Source of the DNA: Pseudoalteromonas rubra
Lineage (GTDB): Bacteria > Pseudomonadota > Gammaproteobacteria > Enterobacterales > Alteromonadaceae
Length of the DNA stretch: 64,000 nucleotides
Direction of reading: 5' to 3'
Assembly (NCBI RefSeq): GCF_000967655.1
Contig: NZ_JXYA01000011.1
Location: forward strand, 1 to 64,000
Shown piece after piece: positions 35,201-46,300 of this stretch; positions within the stretch are counted from its first letter, which is position 1, and each line of letters starts with the position of its first letter. The position numbers and the translations under genes are program-made. Below the pieces are notes generated by a model that was given only the letters and a program-made list of their open reading frames with translations, ran no database searches and was not told the origin of the DNA.

Positions 35201-38200
35201 AGGCTGGCGTAAAACGCATTGTCGCCTATGCGATTACCGATGACAATGGGCTGTACGATGCGTTAGAAGCTAACTGCAGGGCTGCGCTGACCGAAAAACT
35301 GCCCGAGTATATGGTGCCCGCCGCATTTGTTTTTTTAGATAAGTGGCCATTGTCTATAAACGGCAAGTTGGATCTGAAAAAACTGCCAGCACCCGAGTTC
35401 GGCAATGCGCAGTACACAGCACCAGAAACCGAGCAAGAGGCTTTGTTGGCGAGTATTTGGGCAGAGCTTTTACAGTTGAACAGCAACACCTTGAGCGTGA
35501 CGGAAAGCTTTTTCTCTCTTGGTGGGGATTCTATTTTATCGATCCAGCTGGTTTCTCGGGCGGCTAAACAGGGGCTGCACTTTAAAGTCAAAGACCTGTT
35601 TGAGCATCAGACTATCAGAGAACTGAGCAAATGCATTCAGGCTGGAAATACCCCTGAAATCTCACAGGCGCCAGTGACGGGCTCACTTGAGCTGCTGCCG
35701 ATACAGCGCGATTTCTTTGCCAACCCTCAGGCTATCGATCACTACAACCAGTCGATCATGTTGACAGCGCCGTCGGATATGAACCTGGATCTGCTGACGA
35801 CCATGATGGAAAAAATATTGTCCCGTCACGATGCCTTGCGGCTGCGTTTTTTCAAGGCGCAGGGTAAATGGCTGGGCGAGCATCAGGCGCTAACGGCGGC
35901 TAAGGTGGCGTCGGCCGCAACAACATACGCCTGGCAGGAGCGCGATTATGCACAGTTGGGTGCGTTTGCAGACACAGTGCAGGCGTCTTTATCGATTGAA
36001 AAGGGTGAGCTGATTAAAGCGGTCTTAATCCGGCCCGAACATTCTCAGTTGGAATCGGGACGGTTGCTGTTAGTGATCCATCACTTAGTGGTTGACGGCG
36101 TGTCCTGGCGCATTCTACTGGAGGATTTAGAAACACTTTACAGTCAATACAGCCAGGGCGAACCACTTGCGCTTGGACCTAAAACGTCGTCCTATCAAAG
36201 CTGGGCGACCTTTTTGAGCGAGTATGCAAAAAGCGAACAGCTGGCTGCAGAAGCGCCACACTGGCAGCAAGTTTTCGCAGCACCGGTTGACCGCTTCGAA
36301 CAGATCGCCGGTCGGGTCCGCAATGGGCAGCAGGCTGTTGCGAGCGAACGCGTCGGGTTTCGTTTAAGCAAGGTCGACACACAGCGCTTACTGAATCTTA
36401 GCCATGAAGCCTATGGTACCAATGTCAATGATTTACTGATGGCTGGCCTGATGCTGGGTGCACATCGTTTTGGCCAAATAAAGACGTTAAGGGTTGACTT
36501 GGAAAGTCATGGTCGCGATGTCTTGTACAGCGAACTTGCGCTGCACCAGACGGTCGGTTGGTTCACCGCCGTCGTGCCTAAACTGCTGCATATGCCACAG
36601 CAGATGGACAACCTGGGCGATGTTATTTGTGCTGTGAAAGAACAGTTGCGTGCAACCCCCAATGAAGGCCTGGGGTTTGGAGTTTTGAAACACCTGGCAT
36701 GCAGTGAGCTGCTGGAAAACTGTCAGGCCAGCGAGCTGGAGTTTAACTATTTAGGGCAATTTGATCAGGTGCTGAATCAGCAGGCGGCGTTTAAAGTAGC
36801 GTCGGAATCAAGTGGTCGGGACGTCAGTGAAGCGCGCGCTGCCAGCCATGCCTTGTCTATGACCGGCGTGGTAATGCAGGGCGAACTGGCATTTAATTTG
36901 TCCTTTGATGCCCGTGTTTATCAAAAACAGATGTTGCAAAATCTGATGGATAGCATAGCCGAAGCTTTGACAGATATCGCAGTGCATTGCACACAGGCGC
37001 AGGTCAGGCGTTTTACTCCCTCTGATTTTCCACTGGCCAGCGTCAGTCAGGCGGAGCTCGATCTGTGGAGTGAAGATAAAATCGATGATCTGTATCCGGC
37101 GACCGCTATGCAGCAGGGCCTGTTATTTTACAGTGAGCTCGAAAAAGACAGTTATGTCGAACAGGTTATGATGCAGTTTGAAGGGCTGGATTTGGCGCGC
37201 TTTAAGTCTGCCTGGACTGCGGTCGTTGATAAGCACGTTATTTTCAGAACGGCCTTCAAAGGCGGTATGAGTCAAGCCTATCACCAGGTTGTGTACTCTG
37301 ACGTCGAGCTGCCGTGGTTCGTGCATGACCTGAGTACACATACTGATTGTGAGCAGGTAAACCAAATCGAGCAAACGCGCTCAGACATCAAACTGCGGGG
37401 CCTGGACCTGCAGTGCGCACCTTTGATGCAATTTGATCTCTTTATACTGGGTGATGGCAGCTGCCAGGTCTTGTGGACACACCATCATGCTTTATTGGAT
37501 GGCTGGTCAATTCCGGTTGTGTACGGCGATGTTATGGCGAACTATAAAGCGTTGAGCGCGGGCGGATGCCTTACACGCGACGTCGACTTGTCTTATCGGC
37601 ATTACGTCGCCTGGCTGGCGCAGCAAAATACGACTCAAGCCCTGACTTACTGGCGTGAGACCTTGAGTCTGGTAGACGTTGCGACACCCCTGCCGCTGAT
37701 CACTCAGGCTGACGCTAACCAAGTGTCTGCCCAGGTCCACACCTATCCGATTGAGCTAGACCCGGAGCAGACCCGTCAGCTGAATACTCTGGCGAACGCT
37801 TCATGTACAACACTTAGTACTCTGCTTAACGCCGCCTGGGCGTTGTTATTGTCGCGTTATAGTCAGGAACAGACTGTTGTATTCGGCTCGACGGTATCTG
37901 GACGACCAGCCGAGCTGGTCGATGTTGAAACAACCGTTGGCCTGTTCATTAACACTCTGCCAGCTGTGGTAGTTGTGGAGGATGATGTACCCGTGGTCGA
38001 TTGGCTACAGCGCTTACATCGTGAACATAATGTGCGCGACGAATTCGGGTATTTACCCCTGACAGAAATACAGAGGCAGAGCGATTTGGCGGCCAGTCTG
38101 TTTGACAGCCTGGTTGTATTTGAAAATTACCCCGCCAGTGATGCGATGGCCGACGCCGTCGCCGACAGCGATATTCGCCTGGTCGATACACGTTTTTATG

Positions 38201-40308
38201 ACGGAACCAACTACAGTGTGAATGTGACTGCTGCGTTGTCATCAACGTTAGCCGTGACCTTAGAAGTCCAGCAACATCTGCTGTGTCGGGATCAGGTGGC
38301 GCAAATTGCCGGCCACCTGAAAAACCTGCTGTTGAATCTCGCCGCCGGCGCAGCGCTCACTGTAGGCGAAATCGATATGCTGTCCGAAACTGATAAAGCC
38401 CACCAGATAGATGAGTTGAACGACAGGCACATTGCATATCGTACGGATACCTTGATCCATACATTGTTTGAAGAGCAGGTCGCTCAGAGACCAGATGCTA
38501 CGGCCGTATTCGATAAAGAGCAGACCAGCTATGCGCAGTTGAATCGAGACGCCGAAATGGTGGCGACGTATTTAGCTGGAAAAGGCGTGAAAGCAAGGGA
38601 TCGCGTGGCGATTTGCATGGATCGCAGCGTTACAACGGTCGCTGTTGTGTTAGGCATTTTAAAAGTCGGCGCCGCCTATGTGCCGCTCGACCCGGAGCTG
38701 CCCTCGGAACGCAAGGCGTATATGCTGAAAGATTCGGGTGCGGTATTGCTGTTGACTGATCAGCCCCAGTCGGGGGTTGAGTTTGCGGGTGAGATTGAAA
38801 CCTGCCAGGTCGAGGTGATCTTGAGCGTGCCTGGCACAGAACTGGTGCACGCACGCGCAAACATAACACCGTCCGATCTGGCCTACATAGTCTATACATC
38901 AGGTACGTCCGGTCGCCCCAAAGGTGTAATGGTGGAGCACGGCGCTATGCTGGCCCGCTATGAAGGCTGGCGACAAGCGTTCAACCTGACCAAAACACCG
39001 CCCCGTATTTTGCAGATGGCCGGCGTCGCGGTTGATATTTTTCTAGGCGATATAGTTAAGAGCCTGGGCAGCGGTGGTGCCCTGGTGATGTGTAACAAGG
39101 AAACCATCATTTCTGCCCCGGCCATGTATACGTTGATCGAGCAGCACCGGGTGACCTTCGGTGATTTTGTACCTTCGGTACTGCGAAACCTGATCGAACA
39201 CGCGGAAAACAACCAGGTTTTGCTGGACTCTTTTAAACATATATTAGTCGGTTCGGAAGCCTGGCACGGCCATGAGTTATCTCGTTTGCAGAAACTGATC
39301 GCGGCTGACGCACAAGTCTTCAATATCTACGGACAAACGGAAAGTGTGATTGACGTCAGTTGCTGCGACGTCAGCCAGATGAGTATTGAGGCGAAACACG
39401 TGGTGCCTTTGGGTACGGCGCTGGCCAATACCAGCCTGTTTATCTTAGACGCCCAAAACCGCCTGGTGGCTAAGGGCGCAACCGGAGAGCTATGCATTGG
39501 TGGCAGCGGGTTGGCTCGCGGTTATATGAACCTGCCAGACCTCAGCGCACAAAAATTCACCTTAGATCCCTTCTCGGCTGATGGCGGTAAATTATATCGA
39601 ACCGGTGATTTAGTGAGATACAACCGCAGCAATATTCTTGAGTTTGTCGGGCGCAACGACAATCAGGTGAAGATCCGCGGATTCAGAATCGAACTGTCCG
39701 AAGTCGAAGCCAAAATAAGTGCCTTCCCCGGCGTGGAGCATTGCGTAGTTAAGGTACTTGAAAGCCAGCCGGGTCAGAAAAAACTAGTGGCTTATATAGA
39801 ATCGCCGCGCAGTGAAGAGTTCACTGCATTGTGTAAAAACCTGAAAAACTACCTGCCCAGCTATATGGTGCCGAGCAACTTTATATGCTTGGAGTCTTTC
39901 CCTATTTCAGTCACAGGTAAAGTCGATCGTGCGGCCTTACCCGATGTCGATGAGCATGTTTGGAGCAGCAATGAATACAAAGCCCCTGAAGGTGAAACGG
40001 AGCAGCAGTTGGCGGCTGTCTGGGCGCATTTGCTTGAGCTGCCTCAGGAGACGATCAGCCGGGAAGATGACTTCTTTGAGCGAGGCGGACATTCCTTGTT
40101 GATCATCAAGCTGATCAATGCGGTGAAGGAGCGCTTGTGCTGCGAGTTGTCTGTTAGAGATGTCTTTGAACATAAAACTTTAGATTCTATGGCCGCGTTA
40201 ATAACAGAGCGGAGCGTCCCGGACGACGCATTGCTCGCTAGCCTGGCTTCTGATGTTGAACACATGACGGATGAAGAAGTTGAAGCCATGTTGGCTGAAT
40301 TGGCTTAA
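32278..40308 (+). CDS. Nonribosomal peptide synthetase, modules 2-3 (TubC-C-A-PCP-E-C-A-PCP)
   Basis: The 2676-residue protein starts with a TubC-like docking region (residues 1-55). Module 2 has C (HHIAADG at about 209), A (FTSGSTGKPKG at about 684), PCP (LGGDS at about 1081) and an epimerization domain (HHLVVDG at about 1267, TVGWFTAVVP, NYLGQFD). The PCP motif LGGDS is the form seen before E domains. Module 3 has a D-amino-acid-accepting C domain (HHHALLDG at about 1734), A (YTSGTSGRPKG at about 2206) and PCP (GGHSLL at about 2602). Module 2 specificity residues D-V-G-E-I-G-S-V-D match the ornithine code, so it should insert D-Orn. Module 3 reads D-I-G-D-L-G-I-I-D, which looks basic-like but is uncertain. 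The tail (DEEVEAMLAEL) differs from the other tails. Confidence 0.94.
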   Translation: MSISHLVKDAYEQGVLLFCSDGKLGFKLKNDNFPDALKEKIVSHKEELIAFLSEHNTTSQAGVSDAIAAIARDQDKYPLSYSQQRMWFMDRLSDENQAYHIFSAFEVEGEFDIRAAELAVTEIIKRHEILRSVYCEDDSGSWQSVLSDFEFKIAQFDLSAAPQDQTKSCIEARLGDEISRPFDLKSELMLRTSYFRTGSKRGVLLFNVHHIAADGWSMQLLVKEFVEYYQTVRGGGQIVPAPQAIQYIDFSSWQRQTLTLSEHNVSLQYWLEQLADAPDVHELPLDHTRASLSGNKGAVLHFNIDTEELVGLKNLARDNHSTLFMVLHAAFALLLARLSNNTDILIGTPVANRMSGPLEELVGCFVNTLVLRVDCDLRQSTEAYLAAVREVNINAQQHQAIPFEWLVDQLQVTRSASYPPLFQIMFAMDTNERQPFELDGLRLTPYNGDKRHAMFELSLDAQETPQGIAFSFEYNTDLFDRGSIELMADRLQRLLAQMVASPKQPIGRLALVSDTERQALLGMNEQNRMAYPSDRFIPQIIEQGMAHWSANTAVKELDKSLTYGELDRRANFLAHKLITSGIKKGDMVGVLLPRSADMVISFLAVLRAGAVYVPLNPEQPAQRTHSVLDEAQIATLLSHTGLIKTETTQIIALDQINWRDEAVQTAQAPCVEVCPQDRAYCIFTSGSTGKPKGVLVNHRAIASQFYAWREMYRLGPQVSQHLQMAGIGFDVSVGDMVRALCSGGTLHICPKDVLLEPAALLRTLVENKIDIAEFVPATVRSLIGHLRDLGQTLDQMKYLIVGSDAWSLTDHRQTQASLSADTRLINSYGLTECTVDSTYFSCENSITDHSGIANIGKAMPNVKIYVLNEYQQLQPQGSVGELYIGGESVAEGYLNLPQLNAERFLADPFSDDTDTKVFKTGDLVRYLPDGQLALVGRKDEQVKIRGFRIELGEIEYHLSELPQIKSCRIHIHQDEAGVKRIVAYAITDDNGLYDALEANCRAALTEKLPEYMVPAAFVFLDKWPLSINGKLDLKKLPAPEFGNAQYTAPETEQEALLASIWAELLQLNSNTLSVTESFFSLGGDSILSIQLVSRAAKQGLHFKVKDLFEHQTIRELSKCIQAGNTPEISQAPVTGSLELLPIQRDFFANPQAIDHYNQSIMLTAPSDMNLDLLTTMMEKILSRHDALRLRFFKAQGKWLGEHQALTAAKVASAATTYAWQERDYAQLGAFADTVQASLSIEKGELIKAVLIRPEHSQLESGRLLLVIHHLVVDGVSWRILLEDLETLYSQYSQGEPLALGPKTSSYQSWATFLSEYAKSEQLAAEAPHWQQVFAAPVDRFEQIAGRVRNGQQAVASERVGFRLSKVDTQRLLNLSHEAYGTNVNDLLMAGLMLGAHRFGQIKTLRVDLESHGRDVLYSELALHQTVGWFTAVVPKLLHMPQQMDNLGDVICAVKEQLRATPNEGLGFGVLKHLACSELLENCQASELEFNYLGQFDQVLNQQAAFKVASESSGRDVSEARAASHALSMTGVVMQGELAFNLSFDARVYQKQMLQNLMDSIAEALTDIAVHCTQAQVRRFTPSDFPLASVSQAELDLWSEDKIDDLYPATAMQQGLLFYSELEKDSYVEQVMMQFEGLDLARFKSAWTAVVDKHVIFRTAFKGGMSQAYHQVVYSDVELPWFVHDLSTHTDCEQVNQIEQTRSDIKLRGLDLQCAPLMQFDLFILGDGSCQVLWTHHHALLDGWSIPVVYGDVMANYKALSAGGCLTRDVDLSYRHYVAWLAQQNTTQALTYWRETLSLVDVATPLPLITQADANQVSAQVHTYPIELDPEQTRQLNTLANASCTTLSTLLNAAWALLLSRYSQEQTVVFGSTVSGRPAELVDVETTVGLFINTLPAVVVVEDDVPVVDWLQRLHREHNVRDEFGYLPLTEIQRQSDLAASLFDSLVVFENYPASDAMADAVADSDIRLVDTRFYDGTNYSVNVTAALSSTLAVTLEVQQHLLCRDQVAQIAGHLKNLLLNLAAGAALTVGEIDMLSETDKAHQIDELNDRHIAYRTDTLIHTLFEEQVAQRPDATAVFDKEQTSYAQLNRDAEMVATYLAGKGVKARDRVAICMDRSVTTVAVVLGILKVGAAYVPLDPELPSERKAYMLKDSGAVLLLTDQPQSGVEFAGEIETCQVEVILSVPGTELVHARANITPSDLAYIVYTSGTSGRPKGVMVEHGAMLARYEGWRQAFNLTKTPPRILQMAGVAVDIFLGDIVKSLGSGGALVMCNKETIISAPAMYTLIEQHRVTFGDFVPSVLRNLIEHAENNQVLLDSFKHILVGSEAWHGHELSRLQKLIAADAQVFNIYGQTESVIDVSCCDVSQMSIEAKHVVPLGTALANTSLFILDAQNRLVAKGATGELCIGGSGLARGYMNLPDLSAQKFTLDPFSADGGKLYRTGDLVRYNRSNILEFVGRNDNQVKIRGFRIELSEVEAKISAFPGVEHCVVKVLESQPGQKKLVAYIESPRSEEFTALCKNLKNYLPSYMVPSNFICLESFPISVTGKVDRAALPDVDEHVWSSNEYKAPEGETEQQLAAVWAHLLELPQETISREDDFFERGGHSLLIIKLINAVKERLCCELSVRDVFEHKTLDSMAALITERSVPDDALLASLASDVEHMTDEEVEAMLAELA

Positions 40309-40347
40309 CCGGCTTACCTGGCCGATAGAACCACTGGAAGAATACCC

Positions 40348-43300
40348 ATGAAAAATAATAATGTGTCTAACGCAAGTGATAAAAGACAACAACTAATACA
40401 ACTGCTTGCCCAAAAGAAGAAAAAGGAACTAGCGGAAAGTAAGAAAATCAAAGTGGCCGCGCAAAGCGCTGCATATCCTTTATCTTATTCACAGCAGCGT
40501 CTGTGGTTTATGGATAAACTGCAGGGCAGCTCCGCAGAATACAATGTACAGTCTGTTTTTAGAGTTCGGGGCGTGCTGGATCTGGAGCAGGTCGAGTGGG
40601 CGATCGCTGAAATTGTAAAGCGTCACGCTATTTTACGTACCAATTATATTGAGACCGGGGAGGGTGTATTCCAGGCCCCTGCGCACACCTTTAACTTTAA
40701 AATTGCCCGGCACGATTTGACCGACTGCGATCGAGATACGCAGTCGGTCAGATTAGCACAGCTTGTGCAAGCCGATCTGAACATGCCTTTTAATTTGCAG
40801 CAGGATCTGATGATCCGGGCCATGTATGTGCATTGCGATGCCGTTGAGCCTGGTGGGGTCTTGATCTTTAATCTGCACCACATCGCCTGCGACGGCTGGT
40901 CAATGGACATTTTGACAAAAGAGTTCTTTGCCTTGTATCAGGCGTTCGACGATAAAGCGGCCGGTGAGTTTGAACCCCTGGCAATCCAATATACGGATTA
41001 TGCCTGTTGGCAAAAAGACTGGCTGGATAGCGACAAGCTGGAACAACAGCTGGCTTATTGGCAGAAGCAACTTGCCGATGTTACACCAGTTCACAGTTTG
41101 CCACTCGATCGGCCCAGACCCGAGACAAAAAGCCACGAAGGGGCTAAGGTGACGCAAACCTTGTCGGCGACGGTCGGCACCGGGCTAAATAAGCTTGCAA
41201 ATAAGCTCAACTTAACGCCATTTATGCTGGTGCACGGGGCGCTGGCGCTGGTTTTTGCCCGTCATAGCCGCAACACTGATGTAGTGATTGGCACGCCTCT
41301 GGCTAACCGAAGCCAGCCAGAACTGAACAACTTGATCGGGTTTTTTGTCAACACCCTGGTACTAAGGGTCAACACAGATCATGCCAGATTAAGTGACTAT
41401 TTTGAACACGTCAGACAGACCCATATCGCCGGCCAGGCCAATCAGGACGTTCCATTTGATCAGCTGATTGAATCTTTGAACATTCCCAGAACCTTATCTC
41501 ATCACCCTTTGGTTGAGATTGTTATGACCTTTGACAGTGCAGGACCTGCGTCAGAGAGCATTTGCGTCGGTGACGTAGAGTTCGAGTATATGCCGGGCAA
41601 TTTTACTTTGGCCCAGTCAGACTTTGAAATAGACGTCAGACTGAACGAAGCCGGGGTTGATGTTAACTGGACGTATGACAAGGCCTTGTTTTCGTCCGAG
41701 CGGGTCGCCCAGTTAAATGCGCACTATTGCCATGTGTTGAGCCAATTGGCACTGCTGGCTGATGCAGCGCAAATCGATGCCGTTGAACTTAATGCCGTGA
41801 CCTTGTCGTCGCAGGATGAGACCGAGTACCTGTTAACGGCGCACAATCAAACACAGGCTGAAGTCCCGGCGACGAAGTGTATTCATCAACTGTTTGAGCA
41901 ACAGGTCAAGCTGACTCCAAACAATCTGGCTGCACAGCATCAGCACAGCGAAATCTCATACCGGACGTTGAATGAAAAAGCGAACCGTTTTGCCGATTGT
42001 CTGATCAATATGGAAATCGGTGCAGGTGATTACATTGGCATTTATTTGAACAATTCGATAGAAATGCTGATTGCTGTATTGGGCGTGCTTAAGTCGGGGG
42101 CGGCGTATGTTGCATTGGATCCGAGTAATCCGGCAGCCAGGATCAAATCCATAATGCAGGATACGGATCTCGAGCTTGTGGTGCTGACTTCGGATCTGTT
42201 GGCGGACTTTTCGATTAAAGGCGCAGATATTCTGTTGATGGACGAGGCGCTGACCGACGCCGACTGGTTTGATGAATATGATACCCACGATCCCCAGCAG
42301 ACGCAGGATCCCGCAGAGACGGCATATGTATTGTACACTTCAGGCTCAACGGGCAAACCCAAAGGCGTAGTGGTTTCCCACGCCAATGTGGTGAACTACC
42401 TAGACTACGCGGCGAAACAGTACCTGGAAGCTGAGCTGCTGGGGGCTGTGGTTACTACGCCGCTGAGCTTTGACGCGACCATTACCTCTTTGTTGACGCC
42501 TTTGTGTAAGGGAAAAACGGTCGCCCTGTTAGCGCCGTTAAAAGAGGATCTGACACCCGTTCTCAACTACCTGACTTCAACACAGCCCTGGTTGTTTAAA
42601 CTGACGCCAGCGCATCTTAACCTATTGAATTTCAGGCTGGTCGAGCATCAGGCCGTCGATACGAGGCACGTGATGGTGCTGGGCGGAGAAAAGCTGCCGG
42701 TCGCTTGTGTACATCAGTGGAAAACCGCGTTTTTCCCTCGTGCGGTATTTATCAATGAATATGGTCCGACCGAAGCTACGGTGGGTTGTAGTGTTTTCAG
42801 AGTTGAAGCGTTAGGCGATTTAGACTTGAGTCGCGACAGCGTGCCGATTGGCAAGCCGATTCAGAATGCACAACTTTACGTGTTGGACGGCGACGCCCGG
42901 CTGGCGCCTAAATTTGCAGTCGGCGAACTCTACATCGGGGGAGATGGCCTGGCCGATAAATATCTGGGTCAGGCGACGCTGACGGCACAGCGCTTTATTC
43001 AGAATCCATATTTTGATCCGTCAGATCCCAACAGCAGCGAGCGTTTGTATAAAACCGGCGATCTGGTCAGGTATTTGGCCGATGAAAATCTAGAATTTAT
43101 CGGACGTATCGATGAGCAGGTCAAAGTCCGTGGTTACCGCATCGAATTAGGTGAGATAGAGCACCATATAAACCAGATCGCGACGGTGGATTCGGCAGTA
43201 GTGTCAGTAAAAGGCAAAGAGACGGGTGACGAAAAGCTAGTTGCCTACATCCGGCTAGCGGATCCGGTTCAAGGGGAATCGGAGCAAGCACAGCAGCTCA

Positions 43301-46300
43301 AAGCCATCAAACAGGCGGTGAGTCAGCAGTTGCCAGATTATATGACGCCGTCGGCATTTGTCGTGATCGACAGCTGGCCGGTGACTTCGAACGGCAAGTT
43401 AAACAGAGCTGCACTGCCCGAGCCTGACGGCGCCATTTTGCAGGGGCAGTATCACGCGCCTGAAACTGAACTCGAACGGCAACTGGTCGCACTTTGGGCC
43501 GATGTACTTAAACTGGCGCCCCAGACACTCAGTGCAACGGCCAATTTCTTCGACTTGGGCGGGCATTCTTTATTAGTGATCAAGATGATCACTGCTGTGC
43601 GGGCACAGTTTGGTGTCGAATTGACGGTTAAATCCGTGTTCGATCATCAGGAGCTGCGCCAGCTTGCGGCTTTTATCGAGAAAAGCGCCCCAATCGATCA
43701 ACGACCCGAGATCACGCGGATAGACAGAGACAGTGGGCCTTTACCTTTGTCCTTTGCTCAGCAGCGATTGTGGTTTATCGATCAACTGCAAGGGGGCAGC
43801 CCAGAATACAATATGCCAATGGCGTTTGAGGTAGACGCGCAGTTTGATGCCGATGCAGCCGAGCTGGCGCTGATCCGCGTCATTGCGCGTCATGAGCCTT
43901 TGCGCACCGTATTTTCTGAAGGCGCTGATGGCGCTTATCAGGACGTCAGACATGATTTCAACTTCACCCTGGAGCGGGTCGATTTGCGTCATTTAGATGC
44001 AGCAGCGCAGCAGCAAGAGATCGAACGGGCGCTGCGTGAGGACAGTGAACAGGCATTTGATTTGAGCCGGGATCTAATGGTGCGCGCCCGGTATCTGATG
44101 TGCAGCGAGCGACGCAGCATCTTGATGTTTAATATGCATCATATCGCCTCCGATGGCTGGTCTTTGGGCATATTAGCCGAAGAGTTTGTGCTTCAGTACC
44201 AGGCCGCCAGAGCCGGCCAGGCGGATCCGCTACCGGCACTGGCCGTTCAATACGCCGATTTTGCCCATTGGCAGCGCCTGTATCTGAGTGGTGAAAAGCT
44301 GAAAACTCAGGAAGAATACTGGCGCAAACAGCTGGCGGGTGTGCCCGCAATGCATAGTCTGCCGTTAAGCAGACCGCGTCCCCAGCACAGCAGCAACGAA
44401 TGCGGCCTACTCAGCAAACCACTGGCGCCGGCCTTGGTCGAAGCCATTGAAGCGTGCGCTGCAGCCAACAAAATGACCCCTTTTATGCTGATGCACAGTG
44501 CATTGGCCCTTGTTTTGTCACGTCATAGCAATAACAAAGACATAGTGATAGGTACCCCTGTAGCAAACCGCTTGCAGGCGGAACTGGAGCCCTTAATAGG
44601 ATTTTTCGTTAATACACTAGTCCTGAGAGTGAACACCGGACATGGAGATGTCGCCGGTTATCTGGCGCACGTGCGGGATGTACATTTGGGCGCACAGGCT
44701 AATCAGGATATTCCGTTTGAGCAAGTGGTTGAGTTGTCGAATTTGCCCAGAAATACACAGCACACGCCCCTGTTTCAGATCATGTTCAGCATGGATCTGA
44801 GCACAGAGTCGGATGTGCAGCATCGTGATGCAGGCTTAACGCCTCTGAATACGCAAAACAGCGGGGTGCAGTTTGATCTCGATATTACCCTGAGTCAGAC
44901 AAACGGGCACATGCAATTGACCTGGATGTACGATCGGGATCTATTCGACAAGGTGTATATTCAAAGTCTGCACACCCATCTGGAGACGTTGTTGGAGGGG
45001 CTGAGTAGTCAACAGAATACATCTCTGGGCGCAGTTAACATGCTGCCGAAAGCGGAAGTGGCGCAACTGACGAAGATGTCGGCAAGCGCCTGGGTGGCGT
45101 ATCCGCAGGATGTGCAAATCCATCACTTGATAGAGCATTATGCGCAGAGCACGCCGGATGCGACCGCAGTCGTTTTCGAGCAGGACAGGCTCAGTTATAG
45201 GCAGTTAAATGAGCGGGCCAACCAGCTGGCCCGATTGATTTGTCAATGTTGCGATCAGCCGCAGGGAGTGACGAAAGATACCCTGGTCGCGCTCTATCTG
45301 GAGAAGAGCACGGACATGGTGATCAGTATGCTGGCCGTATTGAAATCGGGCGCCGCTTATGTGCCGATTTCTACTGATTATCCGGTTGAAAGGGTGCAAT
45401 TTATCCTTCGCGATACGGCGGCGCCTTTGTTGATCACCCACAACCGTTATGCTTTGGAAGAGCTGGCGCCCGGGCTGGTGTTGCCCGAGGTTTTATACTT
45501 GGACAGTTCGCAGTCGCTACAGGAGTTAGACAAGGCGAACTTGGCTCTGGACATTGAGCACAGCGCCCTGGCGTATGTGAATTATACCTCGGGCACCACA
45601 GGTCAGCCCAAGGGGGTGATGGTTGAACACCAGCATATTGCGGGCCGATATTTCGCCTGGCAACAAGCGTATCGGTTGAAAGACCAGCCCGGTGTGCACT
45701 TGCAAATGGCCGGTTTCGGTTTCGACGTGTGCACCGGAGATTTTGTGCGCGCCCTGTGCTCGGGTGGGTGTTTGGTGTTATGTGCGAAAGACTGCTTGCT
45801 TGACCCTGAGCGCCTGTGGGGGCTGATGCTGGAACATGAGGTGAATTTCGCCGAATTTGTGCCTGCCACCTTATTGAGTTTATGTAACTATCTGAACGAA
45901 GTGGCGCTCCCATTCCCGCCGCTCACACACCTGGTGGTGGGGTCGGATAGTTGGAATATGGATGATCACAGCCGGGTTCAGCAGATCTTGCCAGCTGACT
46001 GTCGTTTGATTAACTCCTACGGTTTGACCGAGTGTACGGTCGACAGTAGTTACTTCGTTTCTGAGCAACAGGTCGAGCCGGGGGCCAAGGCCAATATCGG
46101 CGTCGCATTTGACAATGTGCACCTCTATGTACTGAATGAAGCGATGCAGTTGGCGCCGCTTGGCGTGGAAGGCGAACTTTACGTGGGCGGTGTGGGTGTG
46201 GCAAGGGGGTACCTGAATCGACCTGAACTGACAGAAAAAGCCTTTTTAGCCAATGCATTATGCTCAGACGAAGGTGTTCTCAGTTTGTGTCCGACACTCT

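Noticed and set aside
43560..43800. Dual condensation/epimerization domain at module 5
   Set aside because: The domain starts with the ordinary LSFAQQRLWFIDQLQ pattern and has a single HHxxxDG motif, so it reads as a plain L-accepting C domain.
45434..45913. Minus-strand 159-residue frame inside the NRPS
   Set aside because: It is the antisense of a highly conserved A domain and is Pro/Arg-rich, as expected of a shadow frame.
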